From: Symbiodinium natans
Lineage: Eukaryota > Sar > Dinophyceae > Suessiales > Symbiodiniaceae
Length of the DNA: 64,000 nt
Assembly: GCA_905221605.1 (NCBI GenBank)
Contig: CAJNDS010002837.1
Span: 90,001 to 154,000 of the forward strand
Reading direction: 5' to 3'
In this document: positions 55,340 through 64,000 of the stretch, one piece after another
Layout: each line of letters starts with the position of its first letter
Numbering within the stretch: the first letter of the stretch is position 1
The notes under the pieces: model-generated
Told to the model about the DNA's origin: nothing
Databases searched by the model: none
What the model saw: the letters and a program-made list of their open reading frames with translations, nothing else
Program-made: the position numbers and the translations under genes

Positions 55340-55700
55340 ATTACAGCAGGGCTTTTAATGTATTGGATGAGCCGCCGGGGGGCGGGGGGGGAGTTAGGGA
55401 GCTAAAAGGTGATATAAGGTGATAAACCTACGCTAGAAGAATGTCGCAGATGGCTCCAGGAATGTATTGAACCATGGCGGAAGTACCGCCGGAACTATCC
55501 CAGAAACCTGAGGTAGAGTGTGGGGAACTCCCTCCAAGGCCCATGTTTTCGGAATTTCCCTGGCTACAGGAATGTATTGGACCACGGTTCTAGCCATCAA
55601 AGATATCCCGGAATCCTACAGTAGAATGTGGCAGAAATCTTCCTCGACGCCTGTGTTTTCAGGAACCCCCATGACTTTTAGGTATTGGGCCAGGGGAAGA
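55340..55700. repeat. ~108-bp tandem repeat, about three copies
   Basis: Units begin GGAATGTATTGNACCANGG at about 55459 and 55569, each followed about 55 bp later by GTAGAATGTGGNNGAA and then CCCATGTTTTCNGGAA. Diverged partial units occur on both sides (TAATGTATTGGATGAGCCGC at about 55357; TTAGGTATTGGGCC at about 55679). Confidence 0.75.
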
Positions 55701-56145
55701 TCTAACACATTCCTAAAGCTTTTCCTCTGCTGACATGTTGTGCATGCGGGCCTCCATACGAACAACAGGACCTAAGCCCTAAATCCTGGGCCAGAAGGGT
55801 CGGGGGGGTCGGTACCTGAGCCCTTCAAGCCTAGCACGCTAGACAATTATGAACAGAAAAATGGTGGCCAGCCAAAAGCTATGGAGCACAGGATTAGTCC
55901 TGAACCATGAGCAAGCCCCATGATGCTGCCAATTTGAGGAGACATCTTGCCAGGGTTTCTTGAACAGGTGAGCTACTGAGCTGGCACCGCAGCGCCAGCT
56001 ACAATTCTCCAACAGCACAAAGCAATGTTTAATCGTGACCTGTGTACCTTGGCAACACGTTTCTCCCATGTGATTCGATGAGACAAAGTTATGGCCACAG
56101 CATGCCATTACACCCCAACTCCGAACAAAGGAACCGATATTGCTG

Positions 56146-58902
56146 TCAGGCACTCTCTTCGTCTGATGACCGCCCGCCTGCAAGCCCCAGGGCACAGCAA
56201 CCATTGCACTGCACCGCAATAAGCATGCAGCGGCCGATGAATCCCAGTTCACTGCGACAGCCACGTGCCTGCTCTTCGCTTCGCTATCTTTTCCATCTCC
56301 TGCTTCTTCTTCCACTCTTTTCTCCACTCCTCTGGATTTGTGGGCTATGCACATGAACATCAACCGAACAGCTGTGAAGCTTCTGAGCACCTGCTGCATC
56401 GGTCAAGGAATGTGTCAGCATGACCAAAACCATGACTGGCAAGCCATGCTCCTCACGCTTCCTCTTCTCCTCTCGCTTCTTTCGCCTCCGGACTTCTGAG
56501 GAGTCGTCATCATCGTAATATCCTTGGTCTCGGAAGATTGTGGCCCCAGAGTGCTGGGCGAGACTCGGACAGAGTTCGCCGCCCAAAAAAGCACGACATT
56601 CCGACAAGCAACGATCGTATGAACGACTTCTTTCGCGACCCCGTCCATATGGCTCCTTTGTTTGGCATTTGCAAGAGCACGGCGGCAGGGCTAGTAAATT
56701 GAAGAATGCGCGATTGACATCCCGCTCCTCGGAGAAGCGGCCTGACCGGCTTCGGTAGCGCCGCCGGAACTCCTCCGAGTCCTTCAAAGCTGAAAATCCC
56801 CAAGCTGAACAGCATGAACCCCAAACTCACCCTTGTAACAGGACCTCTTTTGTCCTCGTCATCGCATTGTCGCGCTCTTCCTCGGCCGAAGAAGCACAAA
56901 CACATACAACCAGCTGTTCGTGTGTTCAAGAAGCCTAAGCATATGGCGTGTGAGCACCAACCAAAAAAACCTGGAGGTGGCCTCCAAACACTACTTAGTG
57001 TGGCTGTTCGAAAGTCGATACCACGATGCAGGAATTCTTGGGACAAGCGATGACAAGCGATTTCGAGCATGGAAAGCGTACGGGACCTAGGCCAGAGCGC
57101 ACTTAGCTTTGGCACGATTTCGAGTACGGAATGCGCATGAGATCGAGGCGAGAGCATTCGAGAGCGACAAGGGGTTACAAAAACGACGGCTCTGCACTTG
57201 GCGAGAGGGAAATCCGCGCGGGACAGCAAACGCATGCAACGGCCCAAAGCGCAGAAAAGCACGCGCCTGTCATATTTGCGCGACAGAGAACGGTGAAAGT
57301 GCACGGGACCTAGGCCGGTGCAATCTGGCACCCTCCCCGAGGCCCAAAGTCTGCTTTTTGCCCCCCTTAAGAACTCCGGGCATAAGCCCGTGCTTGGGAG
57401 AGATAGCGATGTTCGTCCAACATGCAAGCAGGCATCAAGCGAGAGCCAACGTGCCGGGCGCGCTAGCGCGCCGGCGCAGGTGCCGCGGCTGAGCAATTTA
57501 CACCCCTTTTGCTCTCAGCGTTGGAAGCCCACAGGGTTGGAACACTGTTTGGGGGATGATCGGCTGCTGGATGCTTCGGGTCTGCTGACAAGTGTCTCTT
57601 CTTCTTTCTGCCTCTTCGATTTTCCCGGCCCTGACTGTCAAGGGAGTACTCTTCCTCGACATCCTGCGATCGGAGGCGCAAAAGACTTGCTGGCTTTTTT
57701 GGTGAAGCTGGTAAAGCAACATGAGAGAGCGGCGCCTGGAATCTCGTGGCAGCTTTCTGCTTGGCTCGGCGCTCTGCCTTCATGTCCTTCTCATCCTGTC
57801 TCATGGCGGTCCCACGGCAATTAAAAATGTTGAGGAACGGGCGGTGGCATGCGGTGGCTGCATGACAGACGCGTGCTTCAACCGCTGGAGTTGCTGGCTA
57901 TCGGCAAGCTCCTTCTCTTCGGTTTGCTCCTGGTCGGCAGGCCTGACAAAACAAGATCTGAGGGGAGCTGATTGGCCAAGCGAGGCTGAGCTGGCAGAAC
58001 ACCACAACACATGCCCGTCTGATCATCTCTGACCATCCACTTTGAGCCCCAGAAACACTAGGTCACGTTGACATCGCCGACCTTGGCGGGCCATCGTCCG
58101 GCCGTGAGGTAACAACGACCGTCGGCTTCTGGCCAATGCGCAGCTCGAGGACCTACCAATTCAGTAGGAAAATTTGCAGCTTCTGCTCAGGTTTGTCATC
58201 GCACTGCATTGGTTTGCTTTACGAGGATGCCCGAAGGCGCGCATGTACCTGCACAGGAATAGCAGGTCATTTTCTACATGGTGCTTACCTTTCAACCGCA
58301 GGATTATGCATGCTCAATCCAAGCATCCCTGAGCTTAGGCGGTGAGCCCGCTAGCGGCTGGGTTTATGCCATGGATGCAATGGAAACCATGTCCAGCTGC
58401 AATCCGAAAGGCGCTCTTGGGTGCCGCCTTTTTCTTTGCATTAGCCTTGGCCTCGTAGGACAGCAGAGAGTAGCTAACTTGAGAAATGGCCACTCGTTCC
58501 AAAAAAAGCATGCCCAACTGGGTTCAGGACGTTCGGATTCAGGAAGCCGGAAGCCTTGGACCAAACAAAGGGCGAAGTGCGTTGACTTTCCCCTACACCG
58601 TTTAAGATGGGACGTATGTAAAAGGGAACAGATGGCCTTACGTTGCACGCCATTGCACCATGACTGCGGCACGACGTGGCACGACCAAGAGCAACTCGCA
58701 CTCGACAGAGGCTTGTTGGGCCCCTGCATCCACCTCCTCCTCTGGCTGCGGCGGCTTTGAGGCGGCCACCTCGGCCTGCTTCTCATCCTGAGGCAACTGA
58801 AAAAGTGCGCTAATCGCCACCGGACTGCAACAAAGGCCAAGGTGACATCTCAAACTTCTGCCGTGCTGCAATGCGCCGGCGCAGCTCAGCCATTTCCTCT
58901 GC
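56146..58902 (-). CDS. Highly charged RS/RE-rich protein, probably a splicing or RNA-binding factor, 12 exons
   Basis: A chain of exons, all phase-compatible: 58852-58902 (AEEMAELRRRIAARQKF), 58686-58796 (LPQDEKQAEVAASKPPQPEE), 58405-58451 (AKANAKKKAAPKSAF), 57873-57942 (PADQEQTEEKELADSQQLQR), 57736-57795 (DEKDMKAERRAKQKAATRFQ), 57597-57663 (DVEEEYSLDSQGRENRRGRK), 56831-56880 (RARQCDDEDKRGPVTR), 56719-56781 (DSEEFRRRYRSRSGRFSEER), 56613-56655 (EPYGRGRERSRSYD), 56445-56522 (YYDDDDSSEVRRRKKREEKR), 56269-56331 (EEWRKEWKKKQEMEKIAKRR), and 56146-56177 ending GGRSSDEESA. Introns range from 49 to about 716 nt with GT, GC and GA donors. The RS, RE and DE runs are typical of disordered regions of splicing factors; no folded domain is seen. 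The 5' end lies beyond 58902. The join 57597 to 56880 is the least certain. Confidence 0.65.
57060..57330. repeat. Direct repeat flanking, inside a predicted intron
   Basis: GGAAAGCGTACGGGACCTAG (about 57070) and GTGAAAGTGCACGGGACCTA (about 57293) are near copies about 220 bp apart, each followed by GGCC. Confidence 0.5.
57424..57550. repeat. Dispersed repeat, copy 2
   Basis: Matches 20435-20545 in GCGAGAGCCAACGTGCCGGG and in CGTTGG...GTTGGAACACTG. It lies in the long predicted intron of the RS/RE-rich gene. Confidence 0.5.
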
Positions 58903-58909
58903 CTGCCAC

Positions 58910-60205
58910 TGAACCACTGCCAACCATTCAAGGCACAAGCCTTTATAGGCCACGGAGGCTGCTCGAATGTGCAGGAGCATTCTTAGGAACGGGACAACAA
59001 AGGTTCGAAACCCCGACCTGCTTGCGTTGAGCCAGGGCCTCCCGCGCATTGCCGGGTATGGCGCCTGCAACATGCGGACTGCAACGCCGGAAAGGAGATA
59101 CATTGCATGTCCCAGTACTTTACGACTACTGTCAGGAGCTGCAACGATTCTTAGTGCGACCGCCGTGTTGCTTTATACCATGTCAACGACACCCGGGGGG
59201 GAGGTTTGTAGGCCTTCCATCATCTAGAGAGACAAACAAGCTTCCTGCACCATATGCACATCCTTCGCAGACATTGCACTCGCACCTTGCCCAGGCGGCG
59301 CCTCACCGCCTGCAGACACGCGCAATTCGCAGGCGGCGTCAAGAAGACATCAAAACTCCCCGAGGTGCAGCTTGGCGACGAAGCCTCTGAAAGCTACTCG
59401 TTTTCACTTGCACTGTCGAGTTTGACAGCTTTCGAGAAGAGGCCACTTCACAGAACTGCCACGGTGTTCAACACACTGCCTGCCAGTGGGCCCAAACCTG
59501 AGCTCAGGCATGGTGCGCCCTCAATCTCAAGAACGTTGGTGGGGTGTCATGGCTGTCATGAACCGACTGCATGACCAGCGGCCTAGCTTGGCAGCCCAGT
59601 CGAGCTTGTCCTCAGCGCCGGGGCGTTGGGGCGACAAGCAGAGGGCACAGTGCCCTGACCAACCCGCCCTTGACTCGTTTGGTCCTGTGAGAGTACCTGA
59701 GTGTACCTGACCACCTATATAACAACTGCTGTCAAGATGCCCTTCTGCTTCTGTTGAGACGATCCATCGCCATGGCTGCAACGGCTGCCAAGAAAGTGGT
59801 CAAGCCCGAGCCCGGATGCACAGATGCGACTCAAGTCTGGTCCTTGACTGGCTTCTGTAGTCGTGTGATATGCAGGCACGCGGCCGTGGCTTGGCGGTGC
59901 GGTCTGCTCTCTGCCTTCTCTTCATGTCATGGCGGGGTTCAGACTTCAGGGCGACATGAACCAAAACTAAGTAAAGGTTCAAACCAGAACAAAGGTTCAG
60001 CGTGAGGTTCTTTGTAGACTTGACTCCTCCAGGATTGAAACGCCCAGCTAAGGCGAAGAAGCAGCGGGCACACATCGCTTGGCTTCAACCACATCGCACT
60101 TGTGTGCTGAGACGAGTACCAAGGCTATGCTCCAAGGCATGTGAAGTCAGTCCATCCTAAACCCACAGCACAACCGGCATAGTGACTACAAAGGTCTACT
60201 GAGCA
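58910..60205 (-). other. Possible 5' exons of the RS/RE-rich gene
   Basis: Minus-strand segments such as SVAYKGLCLEWLAVVQWQ (just upstream of the first assigned exon), EDKLDWAAKLG (about 59.61 kb) and SEPRHDMKRRQRADRTAKPR (about 59.9 kb) are protein-like and charged. I could not join them in phase. Confidence 0.3.
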
Positions 60206-60208
60206 ACC

Positions 60209-60476
60209 CTAGTGAGGCCCTAGTGTTCGAGCGCAGCCAGAGTAAAAGCCTTCCGATGCCGAACCCCTGGCTGGAACCTCTCGAAGCTCGGCCCATCTCA
60301 GCATCTTGATGCGATCCTTGTTGGAACAACAGAGCCGTGCGGCGTGTGGATCGTTGAAGCGCCCATTCAGCGGAATTGCTGCAGGGCTGTGCTTCTTCAA
60401 ACAAACTAAGAAGTCTGAACCTGTCTTCGTGGTGTCCTCGACTGTGGATTTGGGCCAGACCAAGACGATAAAGTCC
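60209..60476 (-). CDS. C-terminal exon of an unknown protein
   Basis: After acceptor CTGGCAG (60477-60483) the frame reads DFIVLVWPKSTVEDTTKTGS then DFLVCLKKHSPAAIPLNGRF and NDPHAARLCCSNKDRIKMLR, ending HTAG-proximal at 60209 with CARTLGPH. Smooth, protein-like composition across 88 codons. No family recognised. Confidence 0.45.
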
Positions 60477-60600
60477 TGCCAGACACTGCGCACATGCACC
60501 TAGGCATTCCTCGTGCGAGACCAGTTCCGGTCTGTTCGGCTACGTTCTTTATGGCTGCACCTCCAGCGTGACTGGGGCTGCCGATCGTCGGAAGCGGCAC

Positions 60601-60979
60601 TCAAGCCTCTGAGGCCAATTCTGGAGTAGGCCCTCCCTGACCATCCCTGACCCGGAGTGAGGCTCTGCAAAACTGATGTCGGAACTGCTGCAGGACTGAA
60701 GTTATGCTGAACGCATTCTGCTGAAAGCATTGAACGCACCGTGGCCCAGCTGCCCCCGCTCGAGCAGGCCTGGCCCTGCGAAGCATTCGCAGCGTGTTGA
60801 CCTTGGCCATGCAACAGTTCCACCTGCATTTTGGTCGGGTGGGCCCTGCCCTTGAAAAGGCCGAGGTGTCGACCGTGGCACACTCCCGCATCAAGTCGAT
60901 GTACGCCTCCACAGCGGACCCACCCAATTTGCAGAGAAACGCAATTCAGCAGACGGCAGACACCTACTTAATCACGTGA
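60601..60979. other. Protein-like frames on both strands
   Basis: The minus frame (60601-60927) reads GGSAVEAYIDLMRECATVDT. The plus frame (60794-60979) reads AEVSTVAHSRIKSMYASTAD. Strand undecided; the neighbourhood favours minus. Confidence 0.25.
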
Positions 60980-60999
60980 AAGCCCTCGAAGGCCTCTCT

Positions 61000-61600
61000 G
61001 GTAATGGTACCCGAATGTGCCGAGTCAAACTCCCAGAAGGTGTCGCAGGCAGACCACACCGCCTCCAGAGAGAGCGATGCCACATGGTTAAATCGCTTAA
61101 ATCATGTGGACCGGGGGTCTGTGCTGCTGCCTACACTGCTCGAAGGACTCAGTAAACAGCTTGGGCACCCCGGCCGTGATCGTTGCGCAGCTACACTTCT
61201 CCACCTGGGTCAAAAGCATCAAGTCCTCTCGTGACTCGTGCAAAGTGGGATTGTCTTCTTAAGAATCTCCAATGTGTTCGTATATGAACTCCAATATTCT
61301 GGCTAAGGGTGATCATCAGCCTTTGCTTCCGTGGATTGGCCTTTCCTCCTGCCTCGCTCATGCGTTCCTCACCATTTGCGAAACATATCGGATGTCGGGG
61401 AGTGTCGGGGGGCTGAGTGGCCTTAAACCCAACAAATTCTGCACATGTCCTATCACCGTGGTTGGCATGGACTGCTCTCTACAGCGTTGTCTGCCTTTTT
61501 CTGCTGACCCGATATGTCGACAAAACCTGCACGGCCTCTGAAGACAGCTGCATGCACGAAAGGTGGTCTCCAACATGTTCCATAATTACTTAGCTGGACC
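61000..61600. other. No gene recognised
   Basis: Short frames only, none convincing. Confidence 0.35.
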
Positions 61601-61611
61601 CGAAGAGACAG

Positions 61612-61962
61612 TCACTGCAGGGCCAACACCGGTTTGGAACGAAAGGCCCGGCGAACATCTGGCGAGCACTTCGCCTGGTGGACATTGGTTTCTGGCAGGG
61701 TGCCGCTCAAGCGGTGCAACCCACCGAAAGGCTTCTCAGAGCAAAATCGGCTTGCGCCCCACAGTCCGGCTTCTGTCGAAGTATCTCCAGAATCTCTGTT
61801 CTTCGGAAAACTACGTATTGGGAGTACACTGTGTACACATGAGGGGCAACTGGCAACTGACCAGACATCGCGCCTCGATATTCTGGGCACCTCCGGGTCA
61901 AGGAACGAATCCGCATTCCACAGGGCACTATTATGCACTATCAACCTTCTGAGTTGTACCAC
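61612..61962 (-). CDS. Weak hypothetical frame
   Basis: Reads RRLIVHNSALWNADSFLDPE then PKNRDSGDTSTEAGLWGASR. A longer plus-strand frame (200 codons) covers it but is less natural. Unresolved. Confidence 0.2.
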   Translation of the reverse strand: MVQLRRLIVHNSALWNADSFLDPEVPRISRRDVWSVASCPSCVHSVLPIRSFPKNRDSGDTSTEAGLWGASRFCSEKPFGGLHRLSGTLPETNVHQAKCSPDVRRAFRSKPVLALQ

Positions 61963-62250
61963 ATGGATTTACCAAAGGTTGAAGCGTCGAACTTTGACAT
62001 GGTCTCTTGACATCCCCACAGCTTGGGAGCTTGCGCAAAACCACGTTCGTGGGAAGCGCGCCCTGGCGGAGCTAAAGTACTGCACCGATGTGGTGACTCC
62101 GACTCGTAAATCAGCTCTCTGTCACAGTCACAGCGAGCTACCGGACATTGCCGGACTCTTTGCAATGCCACCGCCTGCGTTGCGCGGCCTGTCCAGCTCA
62201 AACACTCAGGCAATCTCAGGCATATGCGGCATATGACGAATCACAACTTG

Positions 62251-62654
62251 TCAGATTGACGCGAAGACTGTTGATGTGAGAGCTGCTTTTGTTATCCAAA
62301 CCCTGCCCGCCTTTCGTCTTCGGGCCTTGCCGCAACTTGTTACCATGTTGAACGCAACAGCACGGACAAGGATGCTCCCTAGCTGCCTTGCGGGCTGGTT
62401 CGGTTTACTTACTGCTTGCACACTTGAGTGCGCAATTGCCATCTGGAAATTACACAGAATGCTTGTCTTACCCGCAGAGAACCCATAGCAGCATGACAGA
62501 CCAAAAGGCTTTTGACATGGTGCGCAAGTCTGTGTTGCATGCAAAGCCCAATGAGAGCCAGGCCTGCTAGTTTGCCGGGGCTCCCAATGATGGACCCCAT
62601 TTTCTTGGTCAGCATCGCGAAGTTCGGACCGGGACCTTCACATGTCCATGACAT
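62251..62654 (-). CDS. Candidate exons, unknown
   Basis: Reads NFAMLTKKMGSIIGSPGKLA then GLALIGLCMQHRLAHHVKSL, and in the next frame ILVRAVAFNMVTSCGKARRR. Two overlapping minus frames suggest an intron between. No family recognised. Confidence 0.3.
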
Positions 62655-62762
62655 CCCTTACATCCCATGACATCCCCCCATGTAGCCGCAAAGTGGCTAA
62701 TGCGTTCGCTGTTGGGAAGCCTAGGACATCCTAGGACCATCTCTCTCTGCATCGAAAGCACT

Positions 62763-63180
62763 TTACACCCCCACAGAGTCTGTTCGGAGATGTGACTGGC
62801 GATGTCGAAATGTCTTGCCCTGAACTTGCTTTCCTTGGGCTCTGGCTTGTCGTCGCGGTGTTTCCGGTCTGAGAAAGCGATGCCTCAACTGGAGGGGGGG
62901 TCGTTCTTTATTCGAGTGCTGCTGCCCTGAGCAAAAACTTCGTCTTGCGCTTTGCCCTTGCGGGTTCTTGCGTGGCTCTAGCTTTAAGCACTGGAACATG
63001 AAACCCTTTCAATGCAAGTGCGAGCGTAAAGCGAACGGCCAGAACGCACCCGACACCCCAAAACACCAACTTCAACCCTGCCCCGCTTTGCCATTGCGGG
63101 GCCACCCTGAGCAGAGCCTGCGCACAGCTTGCCAGGTTAGCGTCACTGCGTCAGTCCGAAAGCTCCGAATCCAGTGAGCA
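62763..63180. other. No gene recognised
   Basis: Arg/Gln-rich and hydrophobic minus frames (for example FTLALALKGFHVPVLKARAT) overlap here. They resemble low-complexity repeat-derived text and are not called. Confidence 0.25.
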
Positions 63181-63286
63181 AACTGCTTTTGTTCGCTCTT
63201 GCGCTCCGCTCGCTTGCGCGCTGTGTCCTGAGACTACATCCAAAATACTTTCCGGTCACTCTGATCTACTGTCAAAAGGCGAGGGT

Positions 63287-63852
63287 TTAGAAAAACCCTC
63301 TGATGTTGCACCGCCTGAGAGCGCTGAGTCCTGACTCTGGGGGCTGGGCCGTGCCACCGAGCCCCCCCGGCAGCAGAGTCGATCTTGGAGGATCCTCAAG
63401 CCGAGCTGAAGGAAAGCAAGGCATCCCTTCATAAGAGGTACTGGTAGCGTGTGAAAGCTCTGTGGCAATCTCCATGTCTACCCCCTCTCCCTGAAACATA
63501 GCGGCATCCGTGGGCTGCTGCCTGCTTGGACGTCTGTCGCCTGGCGCATCAAGTTTTGCCAGCGAAACTAACACTCCTACTTCAGACGACCGCTTGTGCG
63601 CAGCAAGCACGACCAAGTGGCTCCATGGGTCCTGCCAGATCAACTTAGGCACCGCAAGGCACCGGTAAACAGGGCTACAAAAACTGGCCACCGGCTTGGC
63701 GATGCGAGAGCTACGCTAAGCTGCAGCTCCCAGTCCTCGTGGCGATGATGTAACCTTATTTCATAAGCCAGAGTTGTTCTCCACGATGGGCCACGTGCAG
63801 TTGAGGGGCTGCTGTCAGCAAACTCGCCGCTTCTACGGAATCGCATATGCAC
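63287..63852 (-). CDS. Unknown protein in two overlapping frames
   Basis: The upper frame (63640-63852) reads FRRSGEFADSSPSTARGPSW then RTTLAYEIRLHHRHEDWELQ. The lower frame (63287-63691) reads PKLIWQDPWSHLVVLAAHKR, then QQPTDAAMFQGEGVDMEIAT and TSYEGMPCFPSARLEDPPRS. The two overlap by about 50 bp in different frames with no clean intron, so there may be a frameshift (pseudogene or assembly error) or an unseen splice. No family recognised. Confidence 0.35.
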
Positions 63853-63865
63853 GCCACCGTTCTAG

Positions 63866-64000
63866 AACGCCAAAAGGATCTCAGAAGCCTTCCCTGCGAC
63901 ACAAGCTGTGGCTAAGCTTTTGGCCTCAGACTTGCCCCAGGTCGATCCCAGCGTGGAGCCGAAGTTTGACACGGTGCCCGACTCTCCTGTGCAACCAAAA
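63866..64000 (+). CDS. Exon running off the right edge
   Basis: The frame opens after an in-frame stop at 63863-63865 and stays open to the end. It reads RISEAFPATQAVAKLLASDL then PQVDPSVEPKFDTVPDSPVQ. A possible acceptor is CAAAAG at 63871-63876. Composition is good. No family. If real, transcription direction changes near 63.86 kb. Confidence 0.4.

Noticed and set aside
54542-55405. Plus-strand frame of 287 codons
   Set aside because: Composition is poor (many His, Arg, Ser, Cys, few acidic residues), it crosses a minus-strand protein-like segment and runs into the 108-bp repeat. Treated as a chance open frame.
56510-57496. Minus-strand frame of 328 codons
   Set aside because: It is out of frame with the phase-compatible RS/RE exons and its text is Cys/Arg/Leu-rich and unnatural. 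Treated as a shadow in GC-rich, repeat-bearing intron sequence.
61634-62236. Plus-strand frame of 200 codons
   Set aside because: No motif, mixed composition, and minus-strand frames overlap. I looked for retroelement integrase or reverse-transcriptase motifs and saw none.

Overview
The window reads as nuclear DNA of a dinoflagellate, most likely a Symbiodiniaceae alga. Long stretches lack clear coding signal and carry many microsatellites and minisatellites. Genes are split into short exons, and reading frames join only if GC and GA splice donors are allowed next to GT, which is a known dinoflagellate trait. The attribution is an inference. I saw no spliced-leader relic, rRNA, tRNA, CRISPR or bacterial operon structure. 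Exon borders were worked out by eye from frame, phase and splice dinucleotides, so they are models.

Nearly every recognisable gene lies on the minus strand, as expected for the unidirectional gene blocks of dinoflagellates. From low to high coordinates: a polypeptide GalNAc-transferase (1.2-2.8 kb); an isolated exon at 4.7 kb; a small gene at 6.2-6.8 kb; a SAM methyltransferase with an NPPY motif (7.2-8.3 kb, perhaps to 8.9 kb); helical and hypothetical exons at 9.7-12.6 kb; a polar Ser/Gln/Arg-rich frame (15.1-15.5 kb); a proline-rich protein (17.6-18.1 kb); a helical C-terminus (19.4-19.8 kb); a Cys-rich membrane protein (21.4-22.0 kb); an NHL-repeat protein (22.7-23.5 kb); a glycosyltransferase-like gene (28.0-28.9 kb); a second Cys-rich membrane protein (33.8-34.3 kb); a possible GH27 C-terminal fragment (46.2-46.6 kb); an exon-rich stretch (51.3-54.5 kb); and a 12-exon gene for a highly charged RS/RE-rich protein (56.1-58.9 kb). 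Plus-strand candidates are a PH-like fragment at 27.2 kb and an exon running off the right edge at 63.9 kb.

The repeats are the other main content: an alternating two-type ~50 bp tandem array (45.0-45.6 kb), a ~100 bp inverted repeat beside a GTA/GCA array (48.5-49.3 kb), a ~108 bp tandem repeat (55.3-55.7 kb), an 11 bp minisatellite (30.1 kb), a ~26 bp minisatellite next to a CAAA array (37.8-38.2 kb), and long CA, GA and CTTT tracts.

Two recognised genes point to glycan building in the secretory pathway (GalNAc-transferase, glycosyltransferase-like), two encode membrane proteins with Cys-rich segments, and one encodes a likely nuclear charged protein. They are independent neighbours, not a pathway.
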